A DNA stretch of 64,000 nt from Orobanche coerulescens (GCA_033398695.1 CM065806.1:48633001-48697000), one strand, 5' to 3'; shown: positions 21,600-32,240, counted from the first letter of the stretch. The notes: generated by a model from the letters alone, not told the origin. Numbers and translations are program-made.

Positions 21600-22670
21600 T
21601 CCGAGCTAAGAGGCTCGGATCCAGAAAAAAAAAATAAGAAATTAAGAGCAATAGAGGGAGCTCAGGAGGAGGGTGTCAAGCCTAACGAGGAACTCATGGA
21701 GATAGAATTAGTCCCAGAAAATCCTGAGACAAAAACTCATGGAGGAAATCGGCTCGATAGCAGGCTAAGAGAGAGTGTGGTTCACTTGTTAAGGAAATTT
21801 GTGGACATTTTCGCATCTGCGGCTGAAGACCTGGTAAGAATAAGCCCAACAGTTGTCGAGAACAAATTAAACATTGACCCAACTATAAGACCGGTGAAGC
21901 AGAAAAGGAGGTACTTTGGATCAGAGATGGACGAAATCATTGGAGAAGAGGTCGACAAGCTTCTCCGAGCTGGTCATATAACGGAAATCCAGTTTCCAGA
22001 GTGGCTATCTAACGCTGTCATGGTAGGAAGAAGCCAAGGTAAATGGACAATGTGCATGAATTTCCGGGACTTAAACAAAGCGTGTCCCAAATATCACTAC
22101 CCATTGACCCGCATAGATCAGCTGGTTGATTCAACTTCGGGATGCGAATAGCTCAGTATGATGGATGCCTCCCAGGGATAGCATCAGATTCCGATGGCAC
22201 CCGAAGATAGAAAGAGGGTCAGCTTCGTGGTATCAAAAGGAACCTTTTGTTACGTACGCATGCCATTTGGGTTAAAAAACGCAGGGGCCACGTATCAAAG
22301 GATGGTCGATAAAATTTTCAAATCTCAGTCGGTAGGAACATAGAGGTCTATGTCGACGACATGCTAGTAAAAAGTGTAAGACCAAGGGAACACATAAGAG
22401 AGATAGAGGAAACGTTTAAAAATCTGCGCACATACGGGATGAAACTCAACCCATCGAAGTGCTCTTTTGGGGTGAAATCGGGGAAGTTTCTAGGATATGT
22501 GGTCATAGAGCATGGAATTGAAGTCAACCCGGAGAAAGTAAAAGCGGTATTACAAATGAGCCCTCCAAAAAATATCAAAGACATCCAGATATTAACAGGA
22601 AGGATCACAGTGCTGATCCGATTCATCTCTTGCTCGGCTGAGAAGGGATTTCTATTTTTAAGCTAATAAG
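21600..22670 (+). pseudogene. Tat-2 reverse transcriptase
   Basis: The linker 'EEGVKPNEELMEIELVPENP' leads to 'LLRKFVDIFASAAEDLVRIS', 'KWTMCMNFRDLNKACPKYH' and 'TRIDQLVDSTSGCE' (21525-22151). A stop at 22151 is followed by shifted palm sequence with 'ATYQRMV', the YVDDM box at 22349-22363, and the thumb 'LNPSKCSFGVKSGKFLGYVV' with 'LTGRITVLIRFIS' (22361-22666). The domains are complete, but the frame is broken at least twice. Confidence 0.85.
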
Positions 22671-22679
22671 AAAGGGAAA

Positions 22680-23150
22680 TAAATTCGAACGGACCCCGGA
22701 AGCACAGGTGGCCCTTGACAAATTTAAAGAGTGTCTAGCCCAACTACCCCTGCTCACCAAGCCGATACCAAGAGAGGAGCTAGTACTATACTTATCTGTT
22801 GGAAAAGGGGCGGTCAGCTCAGTCTTATTAAGGGAAGAAGCAAACCAGCAAAACCCTATCTATTATACGAGCCGAATTTTACAAGGAGCGGAACGGAACT
22901 ATTCCGACTTGGAAAAGGGAGCCCTGACATTGGTAGTCACAGCTCGACGGCTGAGACCGTATTTTCTACCCCACCGCATAAAGTTATGATCCAACTTACC
23001 CTTGAGAGAAACATTGGAGAGACCGAACGCATCAGGTCGCCTGGTAAAATGGGCGGTGGAAATGGGGGAATATGATGTAGAGTACAAGTCGAGAACAGCA
23101 ATTAAAGCTCAAGCTTTGGTAGATTTCATTCAAGAAGGGGCTACCCCGTC
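22680..23150 (+). pseudogene. Tat-2 RNase H and connection domain
   Basis: ORF 22708-22989 encodes 'ALDKFKECLAQLPLLTKPI', 'VLYLSVGKGAVSSVLLREE', 'YYTSRILQGAERNYSDLEKG' and 'LTLVVTARRLRPYF', the gypsy RNase H pattern. It ends in a stop at 22989. Shifted sequence to 23150 ('GRLVKWAVEMGEYDVEY') joins it to the second RNase H. Confidence 0.82.
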
Positions 23151-23655
23151 GCTACCATAAGGACAATGGCTTTTACATGTTTATGGGTCAACCACGACGG
23201 GTGGCTCCAGAGCTGGAATAATTCTTACTATGCCGGAAGGAGAACAGTTGGAATACGCCGTGAAGTTTAATTTTAAAGCTTCCAACAATAAAGCCGAGTA
23301 TGAATCCCTAGTTAAGGGAATGCATCTAGGAATTGATTTAGGAGCGGGACGACTCATGGCTTACTCCGATTCTCAGCTAGTCACACAACAAGTAGGAGGA
23401 AATTTTGAAATAAATGAAGAGCGGATGAAGAGGTATGTCAAGGAAGTAAAAGAGGCTGCTAGAAAACTAGGACAATGGGAGTTGATCCATATTCCCTGGG
23501 CAGAAAATGTAAGAGACGATTATTTGGTAAAAATGGGGAGTTCTTTGGTGGATTGTCGCTCACGAGCAATAACGATTTTAGGATCATCTCGGAGTAGCAT
23601 CGCCAGGCTGGTGATGGAAATAAATGAAATATCAGATTGGCGAGCCCCCTATTAG
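23151..23655 (+). pseudogene. Tat-2 second RNase H (aRNH)
   Basis: ORF 23230-23655 shows 'FNFKASNNKAEYESLVKGMH', 'AYSDSQLVTQQVGGNFEI', 'KLGQWELIHIPWAENVRDDY' and 'KMGSSLVDCRSRAIT'. Upstream, 'LHVYGSTTTGGSRAGI' has Tyr where the first catalytic Asp is expected (Tat-1 has Asn). A second RNase H between RH and IN is the hallmark of Tat elements. Confidence 0.83.
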
Positions 23656-23879
23656 CATACCTAAACAGAGCGGATCTGCCAAAGGACAAGCAGGAAATGG
23701 CCAAAATCGTGCGCAGGGCAGCCAGATTTTGTTGCATTAATGGAGAGCTATACGAATTATAATAGCTTGGACCATACCTGAGGTGCGTCTCGAAGGAAAA
23801 AGGGGGAGCATACTAGAGGAAATTCATGAGGGATGGTGTGGTGATCACACCAAGGGGGAGCATTAATTAGCAAAACATT

Positions 23880-24857
23880 AAGGGCTGGTTTCTAGCCGAC
23901 GATGAGCAAGAAGGCGGTCAAGATGGTTAAACGTTGCCAAAAGTGTCAAGTACACGCACCATTAATCCACATCCCAGCAGAAAACATGATTACTATGGAA
24001 TCACCCTACCCATTTGCTAAATGGGGAATCGATATTATGGCGCAGTTCGCAGCTGGCTATGGAGGAAGGAAGTTTTGGGTGGTAGCCATCGATTATTTCA
24101 GTAAATGGGTAGAGGCCGAGCTAGTAGCCACCATCACGGAGCAAAGGATCATAAGATTTTTATTTAAAAACATCTGCTGCAGATATGTGGCACCCCAAAT
24201 ACTCATCTCGGATAATGAAACACAATTCAATGGAAAAAGAACCCAAGCCTGGTGCGAAGGAATGCACATCAAACAACATTCGCTGCGGTAGCCCATCTGC
24301 AGACCAATGGGCAGGTAGAGGTAACAAATAGAACAATTTTACAAGGGATAAAAACCCGCCTCAACAAAACAGGAGGAGGATGGGTCGACGAGCTTAGATC
24401 GGTGCTGTGGTCCTACAGAACCACACCGAGGTCGTTAACTGGTGAGACGCCCTTTAGTATGGTGTATGGGTCTGAAGCGGTAATACCGGCAGAGGTTGGG
24501 GAAATGTCACACCGAGTTTGATGGTTCAATGAAGAAGAAAACAAAGAGATGATGAAGGAAGCGCTGGATACCATAGTAGAAAGAAGGGAAATAGCTGCGG
24601 CACGAACTGAGAGATACAAGAATTTGACAAAGGCAGCTCATGATAAGAAGGTAAAGAGAAGACAGTTCCAGATAGGTGACCTGGTACTCAAACGAGCTAA
24701 CGCTCTCAAAAGAACAGGGAAGCTGGAGCCAAACTGGGAAAGTCCTTATAAAGTAATCCGAATCTACGCAGGGGGAGATTTTGAGCTGGAAGATATGAAA
24801 GGGTATCCCATTAAGAGAGCTTGGAACATATGTCATTTGAAAAAATATTTTGTGTAA
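23880..24857 (+). pseudogene. Tat-2 integrase
   Basis: The zinc-binding part ends with 'MVKRCQKCQVHAPLIHIPAE' (C-X2-C). The core has 'PYPFAKWGIDIMAQF' (first Asp), 'VVAIDYFSKWVEAE' and 'YVAPQILISDNETQFNGKRT' (second acidic site within SDN). After a frameshift near 24290 comes 'TNGQVEVTNRTILQGIKTRL' (catalytic Glu), then 'LWSYRTTPRSLTGETPFSMV' and the C-terminal 'QFQIGDLVLKRANALKRTG' with 'LEPNWESPYKV'. The stop at 24857 is the natural pol end. Frameshifts at about 24290 and 24520 inactivate it. Confidence 0.88.
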
Positions 24858-24913
24858 GGGAATGTGGCAAAAGGTTTGTAATATTTGAATGATAGACCAT
24901 TACCAAAATTATC

Positions 24914-25215
24914 CTAATGCTCAAACTCAAACAAAGGGTGAACTGCCCTCAAAAATAGAAACGGGTGAAATGCCCTCAAAATCAGATAAGGTTGAACTGC
25001 CCTAAAAATACAAACGGGTGAAACGCACTTAGACTCAGAGAAAGGGTGAACTGCCCTCAAATATAGAAACGGGTGAAACGCCCTCAAAATTAGAATAGGG
25101 TGAACTGCCTTCAAAAATACAAATGGGTGAAACGCCCTTATACTCAGACAAAGGGCGAACTACCCTCAAAAATCTAAACGGGAAAAACACCTTCGGATCC
25201 AAAGGCAAACTATGC
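24914..25215 (+). repeat. Tandem repeat array, ~33-bp unit in ~66-bp dimers
   Basis: About eight to nine units of the form 'gggtgaacTGCCCTcaaaaatagaaac' alternating with 'gggtgaaacGCCCTcaaaa', each near 33-34 bp, giving four or so higher-order dimers. It lies just after the Tat-2 integrase. Tandem repeats at this place are known for Tat/Ogre-type elements. ORF 24914-25114 on the minus strand is a translation of the repeat only. Confidence 0.85.
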
Positions 25216-25224
25216 TAAAAACAA

Positions 25225-25545
25225 AACGGGCATTACTTCAAAAAGCTGTCTAGAGTAGCCGCGCTATATTAACTCTAAGAGTTGTTTAGCCGAGCTATGT
25301 TAAGATTATTAAACTTTAAAAGGTTGTCTTGAGTAGCTGAGCGATATTAACTTTAAGGGTTAATTACTTCGAAGAGTTGTTTAGCCGAGCTATGTTAAGA
25401 TTATTAAGCTTTAAAAGGTTGTCTAGAGTAGCCGAGCTAATTAGCTTTAAGGGTTAATTACTTCGAAGAGTTGTTTAGATGAGCTATGTTAAGATTATTA
25501 AACTTTAAAAGGTTGTCCATAATATCCAAGCTAAGAGTTGCTTGA
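25225..25545 (+). repeat. Tandem repeat array, ~115-bp unit, about three copies
   Basis: Copies share 'aaaggttgtctagagtagccgagc', 'ttaagggttaattacttcgaagagttgtttagc' and 'gagctatgttaagattattaaactt'. The last copy degrades near 25520. It directly follows the 33-bp array. No coding potential. Confidence 0.8.
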
Positions 25546-25685
25546 AGCAGCCGAGTCATCTCAATAAAAAAAAAGGCTACCAAAATTGTACACATTCACT
25601 AATAACATCAGCACCAATACAAAGAACGAAAAAAGGTAAAGCACAAATACAAATGAAACTAAACTACAGACTGCGGCTCGGGAGA

Positions 25686-26416
25686 TCAGTGAGGAGATGA
25701 GGGGGAAACCTCAGGATTGATCTCTCCAGTTGGGGCACCAAAAGCATCATCCCTATCGGTTAGAGCAAGGGGGACAGTGGGCAGCTCCAAATCCAAGTCG
25801 GACTCGGTTATAGACTCCTTGAGAACGTCTTCCCACCAAGCTGCATTAGGAGACTCATTCACGTCGCCAGACCAACCTGAGGGGACAGGACATCCTTCCA
25901 AAGCGGCATCCCTATCCAACTCGCCCGTAAAACTCAAAGTTTCTAGCTGCTCGCGGACGCGGGATAAGTCAAAGTCAAAGTACTGCGTCACAGCAAGAGC
26001 AAGCCTAACTAGGTAGGCGGTAGAGTTGTGGTACCGGGCCAGGAGGGCTGAGCGATAGGTCCCCATGAAGGATTGACCGACGTCGCTGGTCAGGAAGCGG
26101 CGTTGGCCATCCGAAACTCCTCGCTCATAGGATGAGGACCCACCGGATCTAGCTTCCACGAGCTGAGCTTCAAGCTAGGTGATCTTCTCAGATTCGGCCT
26201 TGGCCTCTGCAAGCTGGGCCTCGAACCGGATGACCTTCTCTGATTCAGCTTGAGTCTGAGCCTTCGAAAGCTTTATCTCCTGGTTCAGTTGGACGTTAGA
26301 CATCTGGGCTCGCTCCAAGACCGTCTCCCACTCAGAAATCTCCTTAAGGGCAATATCAAGACAATATTCTCTTGCAGCCGACCGGCGAGATCTTCTTTCG
26401 TCTCCAAGGCGGCCTT
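25686..26416 (-). pseudogene. Tat-2 antisense ORF, C-terminal part
   Basis: The minus strand is opposite to Tat-2 gag-pol. Sequence 26416-26160 encodes an Ala/Glu/Gln/Lys-rich coiled-coil-like stretch ('EAQLAEAKAESEK'-type) with an in-frame stop near 26175. ORF 26159-25686 then gives 'RRFLTSDVGQSFMGTYRSAL', 'YHNSTAYLVRLALAVTQYFD' and an acidic tail with a stop at 25686. Gyp-D cuts the gene at 26416; the N-terminal part is at 48394-50097. Such antisense ORFs with a coiled coil after a 'putative gypsy type transposon' domain are known in Tat elements, but their function is not established. Confidence 0.65.
26412..26416. repeat. Gyp-D target-site duplication, left copy (GCCTT)
   Basis: GCCTT precedes the LTR start TGTAATATCC. 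The same five bases follow the right LTR at 48394-48398. Confidence 0.9.
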
Positions 26417-26942
26417 TGTAATATCCACGATTTCAATTTTTAGTAAATTTCTTTTTTTGGCAGGAGTCCATTTTAACGGCTCGCTTGTGCCCATTTCATC
26501 ATTCTGATAATGATTAATTCTGCACTTTTGATCATCCGAATTCATTTCGGCGTCGTTTTGTTGAGTTCCGTGTTCTTAAGCGACTTTTCCGTGCTGAGTT
26601 CGATCCTTGTGAATCTTGTTCGAAAATACTGTTTCGTGTTCCTTCAAAGTCCGTTTAACTTTGTTGGGCGTGTTGTGAACTTTGGTTTGGTTATTCGATC
26701 ACGTATCGTGATTTTCGGGCATTTCGGGCCATTTTGTAATTTCCCAAAGTTGTGGGTATCCGCCTTCGTATTTGTTGTTTCGACCCTTTTCATGGTCACG
26801 TGTGAGTTTGATTAGAGCTCAGACTCTTAGTATGATCATATTCTGTGGCTTTCCGTGCATATCTCGAACTTGAAGATTCGGTCGGAGAAATCCGTCGTCG
26901 TACCCATTTTTGAGAATACTGTTGCTGTCATTTCTTGAGTCG

Positions 26943-27231
26943 ATAGCGCACGTTACATCCGGGTGGTTAGCACGCGCTAAGGTGCAGTAGTTAGCGCATG
27001 ATACGGGTGTGGTGGCGCACGCTAACTGGTAGTTTGAGGCAGTCCAGAAGCTACTGGATTGGGTCTGGAGGTCTCGTTAGTAGAGATGTTAAACGGGCTC
27101 GGGCCCGGCGGGCTGGCCCGTTTAACCCGCCAAAAAACCGGGTTAGGGCCAATATTTCCTAGCCCGTTTAAATCCGGGCTTTTTTGGCCCGGACCGTTTA
27201 GCCCGAAGCCCGTTAGGGCTAGCCCGAAGCC

Positions 27232-27271
<40 letters not shown>

Positions 27272-27401
27272 AATTTCAATTTACAGTAATACTATATTTA
27301 TATAACATATACTAATATTATATATATAATATATATTAATATTATATATGTAATATATATTAATATTATATAAAATATATATTATTGTTGTATTTGTTAA
27401 T

Positions 27402-27437
<36 letters not shown>

Positions 27438-27836
27438 CACATAAAAGTGTATTTTTTGTTATATTTATTATAGTATATTTGTTACTATATATATAAAATA
27501 TATTGTTACTGTTTTTTTTTTTGGTTTGTGATTTATAAAAAACTAAAAAATAGATTTTTTAAATATTTAGCCCGTTTAGCCCGAAGCCCGTTAGGGTTAG
27601 GGTTAGGGCCGATATTTCGTAGCCCGTTTAAATCCGGGCTTTTTTGGCCCGGACCGTTTAGCCCGAAACCCGTTAGGGCTAGCCCGGAACCGCTAGGGCT
27701 ATCCCGTTTAACATCTCTACTCGTTAGCGCGCGTAAACTATTGTTGTTAGCGCACGCTAACTGTACGTTTTGGCAGAACGTTTGTTTTTGATGCTTCGAT
27801 AGAGCACGATAATCAGTGAAGATTAGCGCACGCTAA
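26943..27836 (+). promoter_or_regulatory. Array of near-palindromic TTAGCGCACGCTAA motifs in Gyp-D LTR1
   Basis: Motif starts: 26943, 26967, 26991, 27012, then after the MITE 27724, 27747, 27799 and 27823. Spacing is 24, 24 and 21 bp in the first group and 23 and 24 bp within the later pairs. Each copy has two CpGs and dyad symmetry around a central CA. The array lies directly upstream of the TATA region, so an upstream promoter or binding-site role is likely but inferred. Confidence 0.6.
27073..27727. mobile_element. hAT-like MITE 27081-27719 with TSD CTCGTTAG
   Basis: A 639-bp element starting TAGAGATGTTAAACGGG and ending in the reverse complement CCCGTTTAACATCTCTA, flanked by exact 8-bp copies of CTCGTTAG (27073-27080 and 27720-27727). 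The sister LTR keeps one uninterrupted CTCGTTAG at 46205-46212, which is the empty site. Eight-base TSD and TIR fit hAT. The interior has a roughly 80-bp direct repeat built on 'agcccgtttagcccgaagcccg' (27152-27233 and 27612-27700) around an AT-rich core with TA runs. It has no coding capacity. Confidence 0.92.
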
Positions 27837-27837
27837 A

Positions 27838-27865
27838 CTGTCCAGTATATATATATACTGGACAG
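27838..27865 (+). promoter_or_regulatory. Palindromic TATA region of Gyp-D LTR1
   Basis: A perfect 28-bp palindrome: CTGTCCAG, a (TA)6 core, CTGGACAG. LTR2 keeps a 24-bp version at 46325-46348. It sits right after the motif array and before a pyrimidine-rich stretch ('caccatttccacttattttcctctcctctcc'), as expected for a core promoter in an LTR. Confidence 0.55.
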
Positions 27866-28777
27866 CAGTCGTTTTTCACCATTTCCACTTATTTTCCTCT
27901 CCTCTCCGCGGGTGTGAGTCGTTGGCGACTAGGGTTCATGATCGGGACCAATTTTGTTCCATCCAAAGGTGTTTTGGAGTATCCTAGGTGATTATAACAT
28001 AATCTAATCCATTGATCTTCGTCGAATTGAGGTATTTTTCGTGATTCCCTGGAGTTGACGTTTTTTGGAGTTTTGTTCTTGATTTTGTTTTCCACCCGAT
28101 TTTGATGAATCGATTGTTGTTAAATGATGTTGTTAAACATATCCTATGGATTGTATATCCATATTTCGGTTTGGAAGTTCGTTTTCATGTTGTTTTCGAG
28201 TCGATTCGCGTTATTGGCCGTTTTAGGGGAAACCCTTGAACTTTCGTCGTTTGTTCCTTTTAGTCAACGACTTTGGGTCGTGCTATGGAATTCATTTTTA
28301 TTGTTGTTATTGTCATTCATATTTATTGCCGAGATTTGGAGTTTGGCGGAGTCGGTGGGTTCATAGTCGGTTCGTGCCATCCTACTTCAGTCGACTCTCC
28401 GTGTTTGTGATTATTCGAGGCAAGTACCTTGTTCATACATTTCTTGTTTTGTGGATATGATGATCGGTGATCGTCTAAGTGTGTTTGTTTGGTTGGTTGG
28501 AATGAACTTTCAAAAGATTCGATTTAGCCTCGTTAAAGGCTCTCTTTCAAAACACGTGTGGGATTTGTGAACGGTGTGTTTTGTGTGAATGGTTAAGTGA
28601 ACCTTATGAATATGCTTGGTGTTGATGTTGTGCTTTGATAATATATACAGGTATTACTTCATTTCGGTGCGTGCTGATTTGACAATTGTGACGTGCCAAG
28701 TGTTCGTTGTCTCTGAGTGGATTATTGTGATATCCTTAGTGTACTATGTTATGTGTGTGAATGTGTGGACATGGGGA

Positions 28778-29005
28778 GGTCTACAGTGACGCATGGCGTG
28801 TGATCATGGGGTCCGGATGCAACAAGTGCTTGATCCAACCGTGAGAGCCTAAGAAAAACTACGGCGACACATGGCTTGTGATCATGGGGTCTGGATGCAA
28901 CAAGTGATTGATCCAACCGTGAGCGCCTAAGAATACCTACGGTTACACATGACATGCGATCATGTGGTCAGGAGACAACAAGTGATTGATCCAACAGTGA
29001 GATGA
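28778..29005 (+). repeat. Three ~88-bp tandem repeats in Gyp-D LTR1
   Basis: Each unit has 'acacatggc..gtgatcatggggtc.ggatgcaacaagtg.ttgatccaaccgtgag'. LTR2 has the same three at about 47310-47530, so they predate Gyp-D insertion. Confidence 0.82.
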
Positions 29006-29877
29006 TGTGGCATGGGATCACGGTGTTATGTATATGATTTTGGATGTGTTTTGCCAGGTCGAGTACCTTGGATGTGTTACCGAGATTTCATATCTTGGGT
29101 GGTTATATTCTGTTGACTTCATGTCCGTTGAGGACACGTGCCGTGGGCTTTGAAACCTGTGAATTGTTGTTGGTTTTTATTTGAGAAACTAAATCTTTGG
29201 GTTGTGACCCCTTTCGGTTTCTTTGAGAAGAGAAGGATTCCTTAATCCTAAATTGTTTTCCATTAAAACTCCCGAGGGCATTTTAAGACATTTTATAAAT
29301 TGTTCACTTGATTTGTGATCTTTCGAATTTGGAAAGTTTTACTCAAACTCTTGCCTCAGGAAGTATTTTTCGTTATGTTTGAATCTTTGAGGATTCCTGG
29401 TTATTATTTTTCTTGGAATATGATTTGTATGAATCGTTTTTGCACTTTGTACTTGCACTAGCAAAATAGTAGAATTTCGCTAACCCCCGAGTAATCGGGT
29501 GTGGATGTCTGTATTGCATTCAGGTACGTGCAGGGCCTTGGGGAGCATAACACAGGGTTGGTACGAAGGATGATAAATGATGATCGATACTAATCACATG
29601 AGGACCCGTACGCTGTTGTATTGGTTTAGTTGTAGTTATTTTCGCTGCAGTATTTTTTTCCCGTTGCACGGGAGAGTGTTGTATTTTGACCCCTGCATGG
29701 GTATGTATTGAGATTGAGTTGTATGTATTAATGGAAAGACCTAATCGGTCTATTGGGCCGTCATTTAGCCTTAAAGGCGGTATTTTGATGTTTGATTTTA
29801 GTTACTAGCCTGGTAGATCCTTGAGGAAATGGTCTACGGCATGTAATATCCCTAAGTGGATTGGGGTGTTACGTAAA

Positions 29878-29889
29878 TGGTATCAGAGC
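29878..29889 (+). other. Gyp-D primer-binding site
   Basis: TGGTATCAGAGC, the exact plant Met-type PBS, lies four bases after LTR1. Confidence 0.9.
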
Positions 29890-30110
29890 TTAGGTTGTGG
29901 AAACCTAGGTTGTCGGGTCAAGTTGTGTCTGTTGAGTCTTGTCTCGTCGGATTTTGTCTGACTGAGTCGTGTCGCGACGCGTCGTCTGAGTTTTTTGGTC
30001 GTGATTAGTATCCTGGGGCGATCATCATCTTCGTGCGACCTGTGGATGTAAGTTTCCCTTCTTTGTGTTATGCCTCGTGTGACATGAGCTACTTGTATGA
30101 TTATTTGTTA
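29890..30110 (+). other. Gyp-D internal leader remnant
   Basis: T/G-rich leader ('ggttgtcgggtcaagttgtgtc') with no ORF. The junction to minus-strand Cop-C gag lies between about 30100 and 30165. Confidence 0.5.
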
Positions 30111-30164
30111 GGTGATGGAGCCTTTATGGAGATTTTGATTTCGTGATATGTATTTATTTTTGGA

Positions 30165-30304
30165 TCCAGAGGGCTCTCCTCAGTTAAGACAAATTTATGC
30201 CCCTCAGCAGTCAGGACAATGTCAAGATTTCTTTTCCAATCAGCAAAGTTAGTGCCATCAAGTTTATTTTCTTTGAGAATAACAGCTAGTGGATTGAAAG
30301 ACAT
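30165..30304 (-). pseudogene. Cop-C gag, N-terminal fragment
   Basis: Starts 'MSFNPLAVILKENKLDGTNF' and continues 'ADWKRNLDIVLTAEGHKFVL', the well-known start of one plant copia Gag group. After 'LTEESP' the text no longer looks like Gag, marking the deletion junction. The open frame runs on to 30101 by chance. Confidence 0.82.
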
Positions 30305-30463
30305 CTGAGATAAAAATTAAAAACATCCATCATATAATGCATAGCAAAATATATCTAAAAATCTCAAAACACAATATATATGCTAGCAACCAACACCTCG
30401 AAAAATCTGCATATGCAATTCACGATCGTGTGGACATTAACACACATTTTTCAAGAAGAGTTT
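30305..30463 (-). other. Cop-C leader, gag-side part
   Basis: AT-rich untranslated sequence upstream of the gag start codon. It continues at 42906 beyond Sire-2. Its last five bases, AGTTT (30459-30463), are the duplicated Sire-2 target. Confidence 0.65.
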
Positions 30464-32003
30464 TGTAGGTCACAAGTCATCCAGAAATAAGTCTAGAGGG
30501 GGGTGAATAGGCTTATTGAAACTCTTTTCCAGAAAGGGTGAGTTTCTCAACTGATAGGTACAGATGACTTGAAGTCGTCTGTAGACAGGTATGCGGAAGT
30601 CAGCTGATGACGAAAACAAATAACTTAAACAATGGAACAGTTAAGTATGTATGCAGCTGGTAAGTATGATGATGAAAGCACTAAAACACGCAGGCAGTTA
30701 TAGTGGTCTCAGAGGTGGAGTAATCCTCTACTAATCCACTTTTCTCCAAACCAGTTAGAGATGAATTCACTATAATTGTCAACCAGTGATAAATATTACA
30801 GTGATTCTTCCTAGCTACAACAACTTCCAACCAGTGAAAATATTGTCGTTGCAACTCCTTGACTGCCTAGCACCTCTTGATCTCAAATCCTCGGATGCCG
30901 ATCAGTCACGCACACTTCAACCAGTGAAGTACCCCGAACTCAGGTTTTAAAGACACGAGTGATTGTCTTCTCCAACTAAGATCTTCTTCAAATAAGAACT
31001 TTTGAACTCTTGCTCTTTCACGATGCTATTGTTCGCTTTGATTGCTTTGATTGCTTGTAAGTGTTGTTCGCATCGTACTTTGCTCAATTCCAATCTTCAT
31101 GTATTTATAGATGTAGATCCTTGAGCTTCCTTCATAGCCATTGCAATTCCTGTAACAAATCCATCCGTTGGAGAAATAGACTTCTTTGTTCTTCTTTCCG
31201 AACGTTGCAAGGCTGGATTCCCGTATTTTAATCTATTTTCGACCGTTGTGAAGACTTTCACGTTGTGGCGCCGAAACTTTAGATTATAATATGATTAAAG
31301 TCTTCAGTGGTGGTCTCGATGAATATTTAATTTATTTTCTTTCCGGGAATCTCTCCAGTCTGTCTCTTATCGCCCGCATGTGACTTTCCGTGATTATTGA
31401 CTCTTCAACACATGCTGACATGGACTGAATTACTTGGCTGATCACTTATCTGATCTTTATACAGTCATCCTTATCTGATGTCGGACTTCTCTGATGTAAC
31501 TTCTCTGAGATGAAGTTCTCTATCCCGCTTGGTCTTCTCTGATCTGAAGTCATCTGACCTGATGAACTTATCTGATCTGATGGTCAAACTTCAGATGACT
31601 TGGACTCTGTCTGATCACTTGACTGCAGTCTGGTCAAACTTCTCTGATAAATATTTTGACCATGACTTCTCTGATAAATCTCTTTATTCAGAACGTTGTC
31701 TGATGATAAGTCGTCTGTGGTCAACCTTCTCTAATCAGTTGGGTTGACCAGGACTTCTCTGATATGAATGTGTCTGAGATTTATACTTAACTGATATTTA
31801 AGCCTAACTTACATGGCCCATACAAGATACTCATTTGGTTCTTCTTTACATTTTGCCAAGTATTCAACTATACATAATCTGGCCTATAGAAGATACTCAT
31901 TTGGTTCTTCTTTACAATTTTGCCAAGTACTTAAAAGCATACATTTGAATAATCAAATAAATACAGGGATGACATCATCAAAATCTAATAAGTATTCCTA
32001 ACA
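30464..32003 (-). repeat. Sire-2 3' LTR
   Basis: From TGTAGGTCACAAG to TATTCCTAACA on the plus strand. The U3 part (31430-31770) is packed with 'tctgat' and 'cttctctgat' words, at least twelve. Confidence 0.92.
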
Positions 32004-32240
32004 AATTCCACCAATTTTGATGATGGCAAAACTTAAACAAAATATTCAAATATAGAACAGGTCTGCACATGATTAAGTGCAAGACACAAATCAAAATTCA
32101 GTCTTGTTTTGAGAGAACTGGTGGTTGTCATTCAAATGACTGTTATAGAATCTTTCAGAGATGTTTTACAAGTACAATGCTTGAATACAGAAAATTTTAC
32201 AAGTAAATTCCAAAAATAAAAATTTACAAGTACAAGAAAA

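Larger units (their letters stand above)
26417..29873 (+). repeat. Gyp-D 5' LTR (about 2.8 kb plus an inserted MITE)
   Basis: Contains eight copies of a TTAGCGCACGCTAA-like motif (26943-27836), a hAT-like MITE at 27081-27719, a palindromic TATA region at 27838-27865, and three ~88-bp tandem repeats (28778-29005). Its last base is G rather than the A of LTR2. Confidence 0.88.

Noticed and set aside
24914..25215. Regular repeats that could suggest a CRISPR array
   Set aside because: Units are contiguous tandem repeats with no unique spacers, in plant retrotransposon DNA.
27591..27608. Telomere-like 'ttagggttagggttaggg'
   Set aside because: Only three units, inside a MITE and part of its 'ccgttagggctagcccg' repeat. 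Most plant telomeres are TTTAGGG.
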